This document shows, in pieces, positions 25,322-34,312 of a DNA stretch of 59,856 nt. Made by a program: the position numbers and the translations under genes. This DNA comes from Methylobacterium sp. J-088 (GTDB lineage: Bacteria > Pseudomonadota > Alphaproteobacteria > Rhizobiales > Beijerinckiaceae), in NCBI RefSeq assembly GCF_022829295.1, contig NZ_JAKSYH010000269.1, forward strand, positions 1 through 59,856, in the 5' to 3' direction. The stretch's first letter is position 1; each line of letters begins with the position of its first letter. The notes beneath the pieces were generated by a model. The model had not been told where the DNA came from. It saw only the letters and a program-made list of their open reading frames with translations, and did no database searches.

Positions 25322-27520
25322 ATGTCCATGTCGCTCGTCACCGTCGATCTCAACGAACGCCCCCCGATGCGCGCCGCCGCGCAGGAGCAGACGCGGGGTG
25401 GCCCGCTCGCCGCGCCGCTCCTGCGGATCTGGCGCCGCCGTTACCTGTTCGCGACCGTCTTCGTCGTGGTCTTCGGCCTCGCCGTGACCGCACTGACGAT
25501 GATCGCGCCGCAATACGTGGCGACCGGCTCGGTGATCGTCGCCGAGGCGGAGCCCGGCGCCCACAACGCCTCCATGGCCTGGATCCAGAAGATCGGCGAT
25601 CCGGCCGATATCGAGAGCCAGATCTTGGTGATCCGCTCGCCTCGGCTGCTGCGGCTCGCCATCGACGGGGGCCTCACCGCCTCCGTCCTGGCTGAGTGCC
25701 GCCATGCCGCCAGCGGCGGGAAGGCGGGGCCGATCTCCGAGAAGAAGGAGGCCGCCTGCACGAAGCTCACCGCCGACCGCAACGCCTTGGTCGAGTACAT
25801 GCAGAAGCGCTACACCGTGATCAGTTCCGGCCGCTCCCGGATCATCACGATCGGCTATCGCTCGCCGCTGCCCGAGGTGGCGCAGACGATGACCAACGGG
25901 CTCATCGACGCCTTCCTCGACGACCAGCGCGAGGCCCAGGCTTCCAGCCGCAAGGCGGCCTCCGACTGGCTGCACACCGAGATCAGCCAGCTCGACGCCT
26001 CGATCCGCGCGGACGAAACCCGGATCCAGACGTTCCGCCGCCGGAAGGGCCTCCTGAAGGGCACCAACGCGCCGATCAGCGCCGAGCGCCTGACCAGCAT
26101 CAGCCAGCAGCTCTCGACAGCCGAGGCCGCCAAGGCCGACGCCGCCGCGCGCCTCGGCGAGATCGAAAATCGGGGCGCACGCAGTGCCGACACCGCGCCT
26201 GCGGTCCTGTCGAGCCCGACCATCGTATCCCTGAAGCAGCAGCTGAGCGGCGTCTCCGCGCAGCTCGCCAACCAGAGCACGCTGCTCGGCGCCAACCACC
26301 CGGCCATCCGGGCGCTGACGACCGAGCGCGCGAACCTGCGCGAGCGCATCGATCAAGAGATCCGGAACGTCGCCCAGGGCTTGCGCAAGTCCTACGAGGC
26401 CTCGAACGCCCTGGCGCAGTCGCTGCGCGCCCAGCTCGAAACCGCCAAGACGGAGGCCGCTGCGGCGATGGACGACGAGGCCTCGATCGAGGGGATGGTG
26501 CGCAACGCGGAGATCCAGCGCAACCGGTACGCCGACCTCGTGAAGCGCGCCGGTGAGCTGGAGACCGAGCGGCGCATCCTGACCGGCAGCACCCGGCTCG
26601 TGAGCCTCGCCGAGCTGCCGCAGGAGCCGTTCTCGCCGAAGCCCGTGCCGTTCCTGGCCGGCGGTATCGTGCTCGCGGGCGTCTTGGCGGCGGCGGCGGC
26701 CCTCCTGCGCGACTACACCGATCAGCGGGTCCGCAATCCAGGGCCGCTCATGGCCGGCACCGGTGCCCCGGTTTTCGCCCAGCTGCCGATCCTCGACACC
26801 CCCGGTCTCGTCGGGCGCCTGTCCGACCGGCGCCGGGAACTCGCTCTGCCCGAAGCCCTGGAGCGGGCCCGTTTCAATCCGGTGATGCAGACGGTGCTGC
26901 GCAATCTGCACGCGCATCTCGTCCTGGCGGGCGGTAGCGCATCGCGCCTCGTCCTGGTCACCTCGGCAAAGCCGCGCGAAGGAAAATCCTTCACGGCCTT
27001 CGCGCTCGCGGCAATCGGCGCCGCGAGCGGACGGCGGGTGCTCGTGATCGAATGCGACCTGCGCCGGCCGAACTTCGACGCCTCGCTCGGGCTCGGGCGT
27101 GGGCCAGGGCTCGTCGGGGTGCTGCGGGGCGAGGTCACGGCCGCCGAGGCCGTGGTCGCGACGGGCCGCTACGACGTGATCCCGGCCGGGATGCCGACCT
27201 CGGACTCGACCGACCTGCTGATGAGCGAGCGCATGGTCGAGTTCCTGCGCTGGACGCGCCGCTACGACCTCGTGCTGCTCGACAGCCCACCGACCAGCCT
27301 GCTGATGGACGCCTCGATGCTCGCCCGCCACGTGGACGGCGTGCTGTGCTGCGCCCGCTACGGCCGCTCACAGATCTCGGACATCGTCGAGACCGTCACG
27401 AATCTCCGGCAGGCCGGCGGCAATGTGCTCGGGATCGCGATGACCATGGTCAAGTCAGGCCGTCAGCCGACCTACGACGTGATGCGTCTGCCCCAGCCGC
27501 GCACCGCCGAGGCCGCGTGA
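25322..27520 (+). CDS. Wzc-like polysaccharide co-polymerase/tyrosine kinase
   Basis: 732 residues. N-terminal Wzz domain with a TM helix (about 41-62), a long periplasmic coiled-coil section (about 190-430), a second TM (about 440-462), and a cytoplasmic BY-kinase-type ATPase. The Walker A (PREGKS, about 550), Walker A' (VIECDLRRP) and Walker B (VLLDSPP) motifs are seen. The usual C-terminal tyrosine cluster is not: only one Tyr is left in the last 15 residues. It sets chain length and opens export with Wza. No wza gene or priming glycosyltransferase is in the window, so those partners lie elsewhere. Confidence 0.88.
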   Translation: MSMSLVTVDLNERPPMRAAAQEQTRGGPLAAPLLRIWRRRYLFATVFVVVFGLAVTALTMIAPQYVATGSVIVAEAEPGAHNASMAWIQKIGDPADIESQILVIRSPRLLRLAIDGGLTASVLAECRHAASGGKAGPISEKKEAACTKLTADRNALVEYMQKRYTVISSGRSRIITIGYRSPLPEVAQTMTNGLIDAFLDDQREAQASSRKAASDWLHTEISQLDASIRADETRIQTFRRRKGLLKGTNAPISAERLTSISQQLSTAEAAKADAAARLGEIENRGARSADTAPAVLSSPTIVSLKQQLSGVSAQLANQSTLLGANHPAIRALTTERANLRERIDQEIRNVAQGLRKSYEASNALAQSLRAQLETAKTEAAAAMDDEASIEGMVRNAEIQRNRYADLVKRAGELETERRILTGSTRLVSLAELPQEPFSPKPVPFLAGGIVLAGVLAAAAALLRDYTDQRVRNPGPLMAGTGAPVFAQLPILDTPGLVGRLSDRRRELALPEALERARFNPVMQTVLRNLHAHLVLAGGSASRLVLVTSAKPREGKSFTAFALAAIGAASGRRVLVIECDLRRPNFDASLGLGRGPGLVGVLRGEVTAAEAVVATGRYDVIPAGMPTSDSTDLLMSERMVEFLRWTRRYDLVLLDSPPTSLLMDASMLARHVDGVLCCARYGRSQISDIVETVTNLRQAGGNVLGIAMTMVKSGRQPTYDVMRLPQPRTAEAA

Positions 27521-28725
27521 TGACCGGGGCACTGTCGATCGACGGGCTGTCCGTCCAGGGCGCAGAGGCCGGGCAGCAGGCCCGGCCCCGGGTCCTGTTC
27601 GTGTCCCACACCGGAACGATGTCCGGGGCCGAACTCGTCCTGCGCGATGCCGTGCGCCCCTGGGCCGGCTCCACGGCGTTCCTGTTCGAGGACGGCGCGC
27701 TGGCCGAGGCCCTGCGCGGCGCGGGGATCGAGATCCGCCTCGCCCGGCGGGGGACAGGCCTGTCGGGCCTGCGCCGGGACGCCTCGGTCCTGCGGGCGCT
27801 ACCGAAGCTCGGGCGGCTCGCCGGCCTCGCCCTGGAGCTTGCCCGCGCGGCCCGCGCCTCCGACGTCGTCTACGCCAACTCGCAGAAGGCCTTCCTGCTC
27901 TCGGCGATCCCGGCGCGACTCGTCGGGCGGCCGATCATCTGGCACCTGCACGACATCCTCGATGGCGCCCATTTCGGCCGAACCCAGCGCGTCGTGCAGG
28001 CGCGGCTGGCCAACCTGTGCGCCGCCCGCGTCGTCGTGCCCTCGCGCGCCGCCGCGGACGCGTTCATCGCAGCCGGCGGACACGCATCCCGCGTGACCGT
28101 CGTGCCGAACGGGCTCGATCTCGAACTCGATACCCGATCCCCGGCGGCCCTGCGTGCGGAACTCGGCCTGCCGGCCGGCCCCCTGATCGGGGTGTTCAGC
28201 CGTCTGGCACCCTGGAAGGGGCAGGACGTGGTGATCGAGGCGCTGGCGCGCCTTCCGGACCTGCGCTGCATCGTGGTCGGCACGGCCCTGTTCGGCGAAG
28301 ATGCATACGCGGCCGGATTGCGCGCGCAGGCGGAACACCTCGGCGTTGCCGACCGGGTGCTGTTCCTTGGCCAGCGCGCCGACGTCCCCCGGCTGATGCA
28401 GGCCGTCGACGCGGTGGTGCACCCCTCGGTCGATCCCGAGCCCTTCGGCCGGACGCTCGTGGAGGCGATGCTGGCCGGCGTGCCGGTGATCGCCACCGAC
28501 GCGGGCGCCTCGGCGGAGATCCTCGACGGGGGCGCGGCCGGCACCCTCGTGCCACCGCGCCGGCCCGATCGTCTCGCGACGGCCCTCGCCGAGCTCTTCG
28601 CCGATCCGGACGCTTTCGCCCCGCGCACCCGCCTTGCCCGGGACCGTGCGCTCACCCGCTACGGCGCGGCCGGCATGCAGCAGGCCCTGTCCGACCTCAT
28701 CCTCGAAGTCACCGCCCGCGCCTGA
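27520..28725 (+). CDS. GT4 glycosyltransferase (exopolysaccharide)
   Basis: 401 residues. Start: ATG 27520 overlaps the kinase stop by one base (TGATG). N-domain has VLFVSHTGTMSGAELVL; C-domain has SRLAPWKGQDVVIEAL and EPFGRTLVE, the EX7E signature. Retaining GT4 transferase, one of five in the locus. A longer frame extends upstream inside the kinase gene and is rejected. Confidence 0.85.
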   Translation: MTGALSIDGLSVQGAEAGQQARPRVLFVSHTGTMSGAELVLRDAVRPWAGSTAFLFEDGALAEALRGAGIEIRLARRGTGLSGLRRDASVLRALPKLGRLAGLALELARAARASDVVYANSQKAFLLSAIPARLVGRPIIWHLHDILDGAHFGRTQRVVQARLANLCAARVVVPSRAAADAFIAAGGHASRVTVVPNGLDLELDTRSPAALRAELGLPAGPLIGVFSRLAPWKGQDVVIEALARLPDLRCIVVGTALFGEDAYAAGLRAQAEHLGVADRVLFLGQRADVPRLMQAVDAVVHPSVDPEPFGRTLVEAMLAGVPVIATDAGASAEILDGGAAGTLVPPRRPDRLATALAELFADPDAFAPRTRLARDRALTRYGAAGMQQALSDLILEVTARA

Positions 28726-28765
28726 CGGGCCAACCTCATCCACGAACGGAGTTGCCGGAACCGCC

Positions 28766-29902
28766 ATGCCGCGCGTCCTCGTGAACATGCCGACCCAGTT
28801 CGGCGGACGTCCCTCGGGCGTCGCCCTCGTGGCCTTCCGGGTGATCGCCGGGTTGCTCGACCGCGGCGCCTTCGCGGTCGTGCTGCGCTCACCCTGGACC
28901 CGGGACCAGCTCCCCCTGGAGATCCGCGACCGGATCGAGGTCGTGACCGTGCCGCGGCCCCGCGTGATGCTGTTCGACGTCGTGCGGCAGGCCCTGGCCG
29001 TTCCGAAACTGTGCCGCGCCCTGAAGATCGACCTCGTGCTGAACGCCGATCCCTACGGCGCGGCCTTCGGCGGTCGCGCACGGGTCAGCGTCGTCCACGA
29101 TCTCTACTTCCGGACGATGCCGGGCCGGAGCCGCTCGCGGGAGGCCCTGACCACCGATCCGATCTTCCGCTTCGTCCTGGCCAACAGCGCCCGGGTGATC
29201 ACGGTCTCGGACTCAACCAAGACCGACCTCTGCCGCTTCTACCCGTTCGTCCGGGATCGGACGCAGACCGTCCATTCGGCCGCGATGCTCGACCCCGACG
29301 CGGAAGATCCGTCCCCCGAGCTACCGGCGGGGCCGTACGTGCTGGCGGTCGGCAACGCCATGTACAACAAGAATTTTTCCGCGCTCGCACGTGCGGTCGC
29401 CGCCCTCGGCCTTCCGGGGATCGGCATCGTCCACGTCGGCGAGGATCCGGACGAGGCGATCGCCACGGCCCTCGACGGCGCCCCGGTCCGGCTGACACGG
29501 CTCTCGCGGATCGGCGAGGGTCGCTTGGCATCGCTCTATCGCAACGCCCTGTGCCTGTGCGTGCCGTCCTTCTCGGAGGGGTTCTGCCTGCCGGTCCTCG
29601 AAGCGCAGGCGCTGGGCTGCCCGGTCGTCTGCTCGGACCGGTCCGCGACGCCGGAGATCGCGGGCGCGGGCGCGCTGACCTTTGACCCCGACGACGCCGA
29701 TGCACTCGCCGCCTGCCTGCGCCGCCTCCTCGACGAGCCGGGCCTGCGCGGCGCGCTGATCGCCCGCGGGTACGACAACGCGCGCCGTTACGATTGGGCC
29801 GAGACGGCCCGTCGCTACGAGGCCCTGATGCTGGACGCGCTCCGCGACACCGCGCGCGACAGACCCACGCAGGAGGTGCCCCATGCGCATCCTGCACCTT
29901 AG
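28766..29902 (+). CDS. GT4 glycosyltransferase (exopolysaccharide)
   Basis: 378 residues. N-domain MPRVLVNMPTQFGGRPSGVA, then SVVHDLYFRTMP and ITVSDSTKTD as in mannosyltransferase-type GT4 enzymes. The C-domain has LAVGNAMYNKNF and EGFCLPVLE (EX7E). ATG 28766 has GGAA seven bases upstream. Its 3' end overlaps the next gene by 20 bases. Confidence 0.85.
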   Translation: MPRVLVNMPTQFGGRPSGVALVAFRVIAGLLDRGAFAVVLRSPWTRDQLPLEIRDRIEVVTVPRPRVMLFDVVRQALAVPKLCRALKIDLVLNADPYGAAFGGRARVSVVHDLYFRTMPGRSRSREALTTDPIFRFVLANSARVITVSDSTKTDLCRFYPFVRDRTQTVHSAAMLDPDAEDPSPELPAGPYVLAVGNAMYNKNFSALARAVAALGLPGIGIVHVGEDPDEAIATALDGAPVRLTRLSRIGEGRLASLYRNALCLCVPSFSEGFCLPVLEAQALGCPVVCSDRSATPEIAGAGALTFDPDDADALAACLRRLLDEPGLRGALIARGYDNARRYDWAETARRYEALMLDALRDTARDRPTQEVPHAHPAP

Positions 29903-31388
29903 CTCGCTCTACCCGCCCGAGCAGGTCGGCGGCGCCGAACTGATGGTGGAGACCCTGGCCCGGACGCAGGCGGGCCTCGGCCACGCCGTCGCGGTCGCCT
30001 GCACGGCCCGGCAGGAGGCCGCCCCGGTCGTTCAGGACGGCGTCACGGTCTACCGGACCGGGTACGGCACGCCGTTCCACATCCTCGACTGGCCGGAGCA
30101 CGGGCGGCTCGACCGCCTGCGCTACAAGCTCGCGACCCAGTGGAATCCGACCTCTCTGGCCCGGATGGCCGCGGCGGTCCGCGCGTTCGAACCGGACGTC
30201 GTGAACACGCACTCGATCTCCGAGCTGCCGCCGACGCTTTGGCCGATGCTGGCACAGCTCGGTGTGCCGGTGGTGCACACGCTGCACGACTTCACCAGCC
30301 TCTGCACCAACGGCGCGATGGCGCGGCACGGGAAGGCCTGCGCCGGCCAGCACCTCAAGTGCCGGATCTACGCGGAGCCGCATCGACGCTGCCAGCGCGC
30401 GATATCGGCCGTGGTCGCCGTCGGAACGGACCTTCTGGCGCGGCATCTCGCGGCCGGCTTCTTCGGTGCGGTGCCGGACGGCCTGCGCCGGGTGATCTGG
30501 AATCCGATCCCGTCGCACCCCCACGCGGCGCGGCGGACGCGGCCCCCGGGCGAGCCGGTGCGGTTCGGCTATCTCGGCCGGATCGAGGCGTCCAAGGGCG
30601 TCGACATCCTGCTCGCGGCCTGTCGGAGGCTGCCGCCGCAGGGCTGGAGCCTGACCGTTGCCGGCCGCGCTGCGGACGGCCTCGACCGCTACCGCGGGCT
30701 GACCGAGGGGCTGCCCGTCTCGTTCGCGGGCTTCGCCGAGCGCGACGCCTTCCTCGACGGCATCGACTGCTTGGTGGTCCCGCCGATCTGGCCCGAGCCC
30801 TTCGGCCGCACCGTGGCGGAAGCCTACGGAAGCGGCGTCCCGGTGATCGGAACCGCCATCGGCGGCATCGGCGAGCAGATCGGACCCGGTCCCTGGCTGG
30901 TGCCGCCCGGGGATGACGCCGCGCTCGCATCCGCCATGGCCCGGATCGTCGCCGAGCCGCGCCGACTCGCGGAGGGCCTGTCCCGCGCTGATGCGATCCG
31001 CGACGGGACCGACCCAGCCGCGGTGGCATCCGCCTACCTCGACCTGTACGCGGCGACCCGCGACGCCGCGCAACCCAAGCCGCTCGCAACGCACCGACGC
31101 GTGCGACACGGCGCGACCGGCCCCCACTCCCGTGCGGGAGAGGGTTGGGGTGAGGGACGAGAACTCTCCGAACAGGGCGCGCCATCGACGCACCGACAGG
31201 GCGCGTCCCGTCCTGAAAGTTCTCGATCCTCACCCTGTCCCTCTCCCGCACGGGAGAGGGGACCCGCGCTTCATCCGGCCGCCACCGCGCCCCACACGAT
31301 GTGTGAACCCGATGGCCGCACGGGGAACAGTGAATCCGGTAGCCCCGCACGCGCGGAGCGCCCGCAGCTCAGCGAGTGCCGCCCATGA
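29883..31388 (+). CDS. GT4 glycosyltransferase with tail encoded by an inserted repeat
   Basis: 501 residues. The normal GT4 part (about 1-400: MRILHLSSLYPPEQVGGAE, GYLGRIEASKGVDILL, EPFGRTVAE) ends near DLYAATRD. The last ~90 residues, Ser/Arg/Pro/Gly-rich and unlike any GT domain, include a stretch encoded by the palindromic repeat at 31121-31264. It is a close paralogue of the next gene, which has no such tail. The stop still overlaps the next start (ATGA), so coupling was kept. Core identity is clear; the tail is probably not functional. Confidence 0.85.
   Translation: MRILHLSSLYPPEQVGGAELMVETLARTQAGLGHAVAVACTARQEAAPVVQDGVTVYRTGYGTPFHILDWPEHGRLDRLRYKLATQWNPTSLARMAAAVRAFEPDVVNTHSISELPPTLWPMLAQLGVPVVHTLHDFTSLCTNGAMARHGKACAGQHLKCRIYAEPHRRCQRAISAVVAVGTDLLARHLAAGFFGAVPDGLRRVIWNPIPSHPHAARRTRPPGEPVRFGYLGRIEASKGVDILLAACRRLPPQGWSLTVAGRAADGLDRYRGLTEGLPVSFAGFAERDAFLDGIDCLVVPPIWPEPFGRTVAEAYGSGVPVIGTAIGGIGEQIGPGPWLVPPGDDAALASAMARIVAEPRRLAEGLSRADAIRDGTDPAAVASAYLDLYAATRDAAQPKPLATHRRVRHGATGPHSRAGEGWGEGRELSEQGAPSTHRQGASRPESSRSSPCPSPARERGPALHPAATAPHTMCEPDGRTGNSESGSPARAERPQLSECRP
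31121..31264. repeat. Palindromic REP/MITE-like element inside a coding gene
   Basis: Two outer arms are complementary: CTCCCGTGCGGGAG with GGTTGGGGTGAGGG (31127-31156) and CCTCACCCTGTCCC with CTCCCGCACGGGAG (31228-31256). Each also contains a small internal hairpin, CTCCCG-TG/CA-CGGGAG. Inner GAGAACT (about 31160) and AGTTCTC (about 31218) pair too. The element is about 140 bp and remains open in the host frame. Confidence 0.7.
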
Positions 31389-32722
31389 TCACCCCGACCC
31401 TCTCCCAAGCCTATGCCCGGGCCCTGCCCGAGGCCCCGACCCCGACCGCCCGCGAACGGGCGCCGGACGCCGCGTCCCTGCGCGCCGCGACCGGCCCGCT
31501 GCGGATCCTGCACCTCAGCGCCCTCTACCCGCCCTACATCGTCGGCGGCGCCGAGCGCTCGGTCGAGCACCTCGCCGAGGAGCTGGTCGCGGCGGGCCAC
31601 ACGGTGGCGGCGGCCTGCATCGCCCGGGAGCCGGAGCCGAAGAGCGTGCGCGGCGGCGTCACCGTCTACCGCATGGCGCACCACAACGATTTCTGGCTGG
31701 AGGACTGGCCCAAGGCGAGCCGCTTCGGCCGCGCCTGGGCGAAGCTCAAGCAGCAGTGGAACTTTGCGATTGCGGCCGAGTTCGGCCGGGTCCTCGACGA
31801 CTTCAAGCCCGACATCGTCAACACGCACTCGCTGCTCGACGTCTCGACCCTGGTCTGGCGCGAGGCGGCCAAGCGCGGGATCCCGATCGTCCACACGGTC
31901 TGCGAGTACGATCTGATCTGCGGCAACGCCGCCATGTTCAAGAACGGCAAGCCCTGCGATCGCTGGCACCTCGGCTGCAAGGTGGTCAATGCCGGCAAGC
32001 AGATCACCAACCGTTCGGTGGACGCGGTCGTCAGCGTCGGGACGGAGATCCTGAAAACCCACGTCAATCACGGCCTGTTCACGCATCTGGCGCCGGAACG
32101 CCGCCGGGTCATTTTCTACTCCTGCACCGTCCCGGAGGGTGATCCGGAGGCGCGCCGCACGATCGACCGGACCGGCAAGCCGATGACCTTCGGCTATCTC
32201 GGCCGGATCAACACCGAGAAGGGCGTCGGCACGCTGATCGACGCCTTCAAGCGGATCGGCCCCGGCAACTGGCGCTGCCTCGTGGCCGGGCATGCGATGG
32301 ACGACTCGATCGAGCGCTTCAAGGCACAGGCCGAGGGCCTGCCGGTGGCGTTCGTCGGCTGGGCCCAGCCCGCCGATTTCCTGAGCGAGATCGATGTGCT
32401 CGTCGTGCCCTCGTTCTGGGCGGAGCCGTCACCGCGGACGATCTACGAGGCCTATACGATGGGCGTGCCGGTGATCGGCGCGGCCTCGGGCGGGATCCCC
32501 GAGCTGATCGGCGAGGACAATGCCGATTGGCTGTTCACGCCCGGCGATGATGCCGACCTCGCCGCGCGCCTGTCGGCCGTGATCGCCCGCGGCCGGGGCG
32601 ACCTGCCGGACGAGCGCAGCTTTCAGCACGTCATCCAGGAATCGACCTCGGAGCGCGTCGCCGAGAAGTACATCGACCTCTACGCCGAGCTCGTGGCCGA
32701 GCGTCGGGCGGCCCGGTCGTGA
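31385..32722 (+). CDS. GT4 glycosyltransferase (exopolysaccharide), paralogue of previous
   Basis: 445 residues. After about 38 Ala/Pro-rich residues it reads RILHLSALYPPYIVGGAE, near-identical in layout to the previous gene, so the pair arose by tandem duplication. GYLGRINTEKGVGTLI and EPSPRTIYE (EX7E) mark the donor domain. ATG 31385 overlaps the upstream stop (ATGA). GTG 31376 is an alternative. It adds one sugar of the repeat unit. Confidence 0.85.
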   Translation: MITPTLSQAYARALPEAPTPTARERAPDAASLRAATGPLRILHLSALYPPYIVGGAERSVEHLAEELVAAGHTVAAACIAREPEPKSVRGGVTVYRMAHHNDFWLEDWPKASRFGRAWAKLKQQWNFAIAAEFGRVLDDFKPDIVNTHSLLDVSTLVWREAAKRGIPIVHTVCEYDLICGNAAMFKNGKPCDRWHLGCKVVNAGKQITNRSVDAVVSVGTEILKTHVNHGLFTHLAPERRRVIFYSCTVPEGDPEARRTIDRTGKPMTFGYLGRINTEKGVGTLIDAFKRIGPGNWRCLVAGHAMDDSIERFKAQAEGLPVAFVGWAQPADFLSEIDVLVVPSFWAEPSPRTIYEAYTMGVPVIGAASGGIPELIGEDNADWLFTPGDDADLAARLSAVIARGRGDLPDERSFQHVIQESTSERVAEKYIDLYAELVAERRAARS

Positions 32723-34239
32723 CCGCCGGCACGCCGACGCTCACCGAGGCCGCCGCAGCGGCCGATGCCTCCGATTTCGTGCCGGGCCCGACCGGCGCGG
32801 AGGTGACCGGACGGTCCTTCGCGGCGGCGCGTTGGGTGGCGCTCGCCTCCGTGGGCAACGTCGTGCTGAGCTTCGGCGTGTTCCTCGTGCTCGCGCGGCT
32901 CATCGCCCCGGCCGAGTTCGGGATGGTGGCGATCGCGGTCGTGTTCATCGACATCCTGCAGATCGTGGCGCGCTGCGGCCTGCCGGACGCGGTCGTCCAG
33001 CGGGCCGATCTCGACGAGACCTTCGCCGCCACCGCGTTCTGGGTGATGCTCGGCACCGGGTTCCTCTGCGCGGTCGCGCTGGCGGCCTCCGCCGGCCCGA
33101 TCGCCTGGATCTTCGATATGCCGGAGCTGCGCCCGGTCCTGTCCGCCCTCTCGATCTGCTTCGTCATCACGGCCGCGGGGGCGATCCACGAAGCCCGCCT
33201 GCAGCGCAGTTTCGGCTTCCGCAAGCTCGCCCTGCGGGCGCTCGGCGCCAACCTCGCCGGCGGGGCGGTCGCCCTGGCGATGGCCTATGCCGGCTACGGC
33301 GTCTGGAGCCTCGTGGTGCAGCGCCTCGTCGCAACCACCGCCACGACGCTGCTGACCTGGGCGGCGTCGCGCTGGGTGCCGCCGCGCCGCGTCGACCTCG
33401 CGGCGGCCCGGAGCCAGATCGCCTTCGGCTCGCGGGTGTTCTGCACGTACCTGCTGCTCGTTCTCTCGATCCGCAGCCAGGAGGTCATCGCGGCCTATTT
33501 CCTGTCGGCCGCCGATATCGGCTACCTGCGACTCGCGTGGCGCTGCATCGACCTCGTGAGCCAGGTGGCGGTGATCCCGCTCACGACCGTCGGCCTGACC
33601 ACCTATGCCCGGCTGCAGGACCGGCCGGACGAACTGGCGGCCGCCTTCCAGACCTTCACGGTGGCATCGTGCTTCGTGGCGGTGCCGGCCTTCCTCGGCA
33701 TGGCGGCGGTCGCGCCGACGCTGATCCCGTTCCTGTTCGGCGACCAATGGCACGACGCGGCCCCGGTGCTGCGGATCCTGGCGCTCCTGGCGCCCGAATT
33801 CGTCGCGACCTCGATGCTGTGGATGATCTTCACGGCGCTCGGGCGCAACGGCACGGCGCTGCGGCTGGCCGGCGCGCAGTTCGGCCTCGGTGCGGTGGCC
33901 GCCGTGGTGACCGCGCCGCTCGGCCTCGTCGCCCTCGTCGCCGGGCACGTGGCGCGCGCCTACCTGTTCACGCCGGCGATCGTGTCGGCGGTGGGCCGGA
34001 TCGTGCCGGTGAGCAACCGCCAGCTTGCCCGGGCGCTCCTGCCGGTCACCGCCTGCTCCGCCGCGATGGCAGCCCTCGTGCTGCTGATCCAGGATCCGAT
34101 CCATGCCGCACTCGGCGACAGGCTCGGCCTGTTCGTTGCGGTCGGCATCGGCATCCTGGCCTATGCCGGCCTCGCCCAGGTCTTCATGCGGGACACGGTC
34201 AGCTCCGCCCTCGGCTTCTTCCTGCGCCGGACCACCTGA
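32719..34239 (+). CDS. Wzx-like polysaccharide flippase
   Basis: 506 residues, about 12-14 hydrophobic helices. An N-terminal cytosolic stretch precedes the first TM at about 45, and motifs such as LIAPAEFGMVAI are characteristic of the polysaccharide transporter (PST/MOP) family. It flips the undecaprenyl-linked repeat unit across the inner membrane. The GTG at 32719 overlaps the previous stop (GTGA). Confidence 0.85.
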   Translation: MTAGTPTLTEAAAAADASDFVPGPTGAEVTGRSFAAARWVALASVGNVVLSFGVFLVLARLIAPAEFGMVAIAVVFIDILQIVARCGLPDAVVQRADLDETFAATAFWVMLGTGFLCAVALAASAGPIAWIFDMPELRPVLSALSICFVITAAGAIHEARLQRSFGFRKLALRALGANLAGGAVALAMAYAGYGVWSLVVQRLVATTATTLLTWAASRWVPPRRVDLAAARSQIAFGSRVFCTYLLLVLSIRSQEVIAAYFLSAADIGYLRLAWRCIDLVSQVAVIPLTTVGLTTYARLQDRPDELAAAFQTFTVASCFVAVPAFLGMAAVAPTLIPFLFGDQWHDAAPVLRILALLAPEFVATSMLWMIFTALGRNGTALRLAGAQFGLGAVAAVVTAPLGLVALVAGHVARAYLFTPAIVSAVGRIVPVSNRQLARALLPVTACSAAMAALVLLIQDPIHAALGDRLGLFVAVGIGILAYAGLAQVFMRDTVSSALGFFLRRTT

Positions 34240-34312
34240 TCTCCACGCTCCGCCAACCTTTGTGCGCGAGGGTGGTGGCCCGGGATCGGCGCGCTCTGAA
34301 CGGATCGGCACC

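Noticed and set aside
25193..27331. Minus-strand frame of 712 codons antisense to the Wzc-like gene
   Set aside because: Gly/Arg/His-rich shadow; the plus strand carries Walker motifs.
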